Below are positions 62,401 through 64,000 of a stretch of DNA of 64,000 bases, piece after piece. The DNA is from Rotaria macrura (taxonomy: Eukaryota > Rotifera > Eurotatoria > Philodinida > Philodinidae). A program made the position numbers and the translations under genes. The DNA is taken from assembly GCA_900239685.1 (NCBI GenBank), contig OENT01000886.1:1-64000 (forward strand). Direction: 5' to 3'. Every line of letters starts with the position of its first letter. Position 1 is the stretch's first letter. Under the pieces are notes generated by a model that did not search any database, was not told the origin of the DNA, and was given only the letters and a program-made list of their open reading frames with translations.

Positions 62401-64000
62401 TCTGTTGATAATAGGGATGTTTTTGTAAATTAAACTTTTGATGATCAAACATTATATATATATACATATCATCTGTCGTATGTTTCAATCGACAAAAACT
62501 TTTTTTCTCATGCAATTTTAGTACTTGGCATCAATTGAAGAGCGTAAAATAAAAACACTAGTAGCTCAAGTTGTGGAAATGCAAATTAAAAAATTAGAAA
62601 TAAAATTGCGACATTTCGAAGAGCTTGAATCTATAATGGATCGTGAACGTGAAGTAATTGAATTACAACGACAAAAATTGTTACAAGAACGGCAACAATA
62701 TCAATTTGAACAAATTAAAACAACTGACTTAAAGCATCGACAAATATTTAATGAAAAGTTATCATCACCACCATTACCATCATCATCATCATCACATGTG
62801 ACCAATGGCAATGATACACAAATACAGAGTGAAGAATCCATGGATTCACAACCAAGCGATGGTAATTAAATGATCTATTCATTCGTTTTAAGTACCTCTA
62901 TGTATTTTTGTTTAGCATCTCCCGCTCAAATATTACTAAGAAATGAAGGTAAATTGAATATTGATTGGCTCGCTTTATTTATGCTTTATCTTGGTTTTCT
63001 GATTTGTTGTAGTCCAGTAGATGTTGCATGTTATAAATTAAAAATTTATAACGAGCTCTTTCACTGACCAGGGGACAATGAAAAACTTATATTAATACAT
63101 GCTTTAGAATGTATATTAATCTTTTTTTAATGCAAATGTTTAAAAAAGAAGTGAATTTGACAAACGATTAGATTTAGTTTTCATTCTCTTGTTATTCACC
63201 GAATGTCTCGACATGATTGTTTTTGCTTTAGTCGTTGTATAGTTGTGGTGTTAGTTTTCTCTACTTCTAAATTGATCGTATCTGGCCAGAAAGAGAGAGA
63301 GAGAGAAAGAGCGTGCATCTATGTTCTATGTCGTCTTTGTTTATCTTGTGTAAATCGTTTTCTATGTTTTGTTGTTCGATATTGATCGGTGTTTTTTGTA
63401 CGGAACAAAAAACTAAGTCCAATACATTGCTGGATTGTTTGTTTATTTTTTCCAATTTCAGGCAGTACCTTAGATACATCAACAACATCTGTTCCTAATG
63501 AAAAAGTGCTCATTGGAAACACCGGTGAAAATGATGATGATTCAAATAACATTTCTACGTATTCAGAGAATGGTCCTATGAATAAAAATAATTACTAAGA
63601 AACTATGCCTATGTATTATCTCTCATTGTGTTACTATTATTTCTTTTTCTTCATTTTTTCAATTTGTTGTTCTTTGAAAACATTAACAAGAGCGCCAAGA
63701 AGTCACGTGCCTGAAACTCATTCGAATGATCTTTGTGTTTTTTTTTCCTGTTCAAATCGATTCTTTTGTTCTCTCTGTTTTCTATTTGCATCACTCTTTA
63801 CCAATAACTAACATTAAAACAAAACATGTTGAATATATCGAGAACTTTTCTATGTATTTTTTTGCTAGAACTAAAAAAAAACATCAATATTAAAATAAAA
63901 ACGAACCACATAATTGATTAATATTTCTAGGTATTTTCTCGGATACTAATAGTGAAATATTTGATGAACAAGATGAATGTTCACGATCACCATCGTCATT
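56420..64000 (+). CDS. SMARCC: SMARCC/SWI3-type SWI/SNF chromatin-remodelling subunit, multi-exon, runs off the window
   Basis: Core scaffold subunit of BAF/SWI-SNF nucleosome remodellers. In-phase exons: ATG 56420-56422, 56474-56553, 56606-56709, 56767-57043, 57123-57387, 57444-57557, 60095-60152, 60227-60609, 60665-60877, 62522-62861, 62916-62948, 63462-63524 (or to a stop at 63598) and 63931 onward. Domains by residue: acidic/basic linker 1-118; SWIRM about 119-205 ([30 protein letters not shown]); GLRTDQY linker; SANT about 289-337 ([30 protein letters not shown]); the conserved [31 protein letters not shown] block; coiled coil about 504-565 ([20 protein letters not shown]). The N-terminal MarR-like/BRCT/chromo module of animal SMARCC is absent. 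The proposed start, an ATG directly followed by a donor, is the weakest part. The C-terminus may be alternatively spliced. Confidence 0.88.
57558..60094 (+). other. 2.5-kb SMARCC intron
   Basis: The intron between the GLRTDQY exon and the SANT exon. GTAAGA donor and TTTTCTGTAG acceptor, phase 0. Unrecognised open frames at 57950-58150 (minus) and 58507-58803 (plus) show no domain. No TIR pair was found by eye. Confidence 0.75.
61069..61415. mobile_element. 347-bp hAT-type MITE inside a SMARCC intron
   Basis: Long inverted arms (over 90 bp) share CCGAGACT-AAG, TGAGGATT-TTCTCT-GTGAGAAC, TACGAGATTTTTATTGA-AGTTGCT and TATCTTTA-CTGTTC. The termini are TAGAGATGTACCGAGAC and, reversed, TATGGATGGGCCGAGAC. 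Flanking 8-mers CTCAACAG (61061-61068) and CACAACAG (61416-61423) match at 7 of 8. No ORF. The TAG-type ends and 8-bp duplication fit the hAT superfamily. Confidence 0.7.
63292..63308. repeat. (GA)n microsatellite in a SMARCC intron
   Basis: About eight GA units in the intron between the exons ending 62948 and starting 63462. Confidence 0.65.

Noticed and set aside
62870-63067. Plus-strand frame of 65 residues
   Set aside because: It spans a 54-bp intron, a short SMARCC exon and the next intron; an artefact of reading through splice sites.

Overview
The window looks like nuclear DNA of a bdelloid rotifer (Adineta/Rotaria-like). This is inferred from protein content and gene style, because no marker gene is present. 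Supporting traits are AT-rich DNA, mostly 50-65 bp GT-AG introns, an F-box/LRR-like gene of a kind expanded in bdelloids, arginine ADP-ribosyltransferase (ART) copies, bacterial-looking enzyme genes among ordinary animal genes, and many small, broken or non-autonomous transposons. Gene density is low.

Layout. 1-6.5 kb is a transposon graveyard: a decayed LINE (1440-3420) split by a TA-flanked inverted-repeat element, two hAT-type elements only 18 bp apart (one with an exact 8-bp target duplication and a leftover BED zinc-finger ORF), and an inverted-repeat element with a piggyBac-like end. 8.7 kb holds a small cysteine-rich tail protein. 14-18.5 kb holds one intact ART gene and one broken ART copy on the same strand. 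20.4-24.9 kb is an F-box gene with a 2.7 kb intron. 26.3-26.7 kb is the 3' exon of a homeobox gene whose homeodomain lacks Asn51. 28.8-30.7 kb is a PLP-dependent group II decarboxylase with bacterial-type motifs, a novel N-terminal extension and a probable GC-AG intron. 34.4-35.3 kb is a cold-shock-domain protein with an unrecognised N-terminal region. 36.9-38.2 kb is a four-exon gene for an unrecognised secreted protein. 41.8-42.8 kb is a GC-rich, bacterial-looking APH/HSK-type kinase. 47.6-48.2 kb is a four-pass TMEM272-like membrane protein. 49.35-49.9 kb is a long fold-back repeat and 53.96-54.25 kb another palindromic element. 56.4 kb to the window end is a SMARCC/SWI3 chromatin-remodelling subunit gene (SWIRM, SANT, coiled coil), with at least 12 exons traced and a hAT-type element in one intron.

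The genes do not form a pathway. They are independent eukaryotic genes separated by long AT-rich spacers. The recurring themes are probable horizontally acquired enzymes (decarboxylase, APH-like kinase, perhaps the ARTs) and small inverted-repeat DNA transposons. The stretches listed as gene-less were read for open frames with protein-like content and for inverted repeats; small exons could still be missed there.
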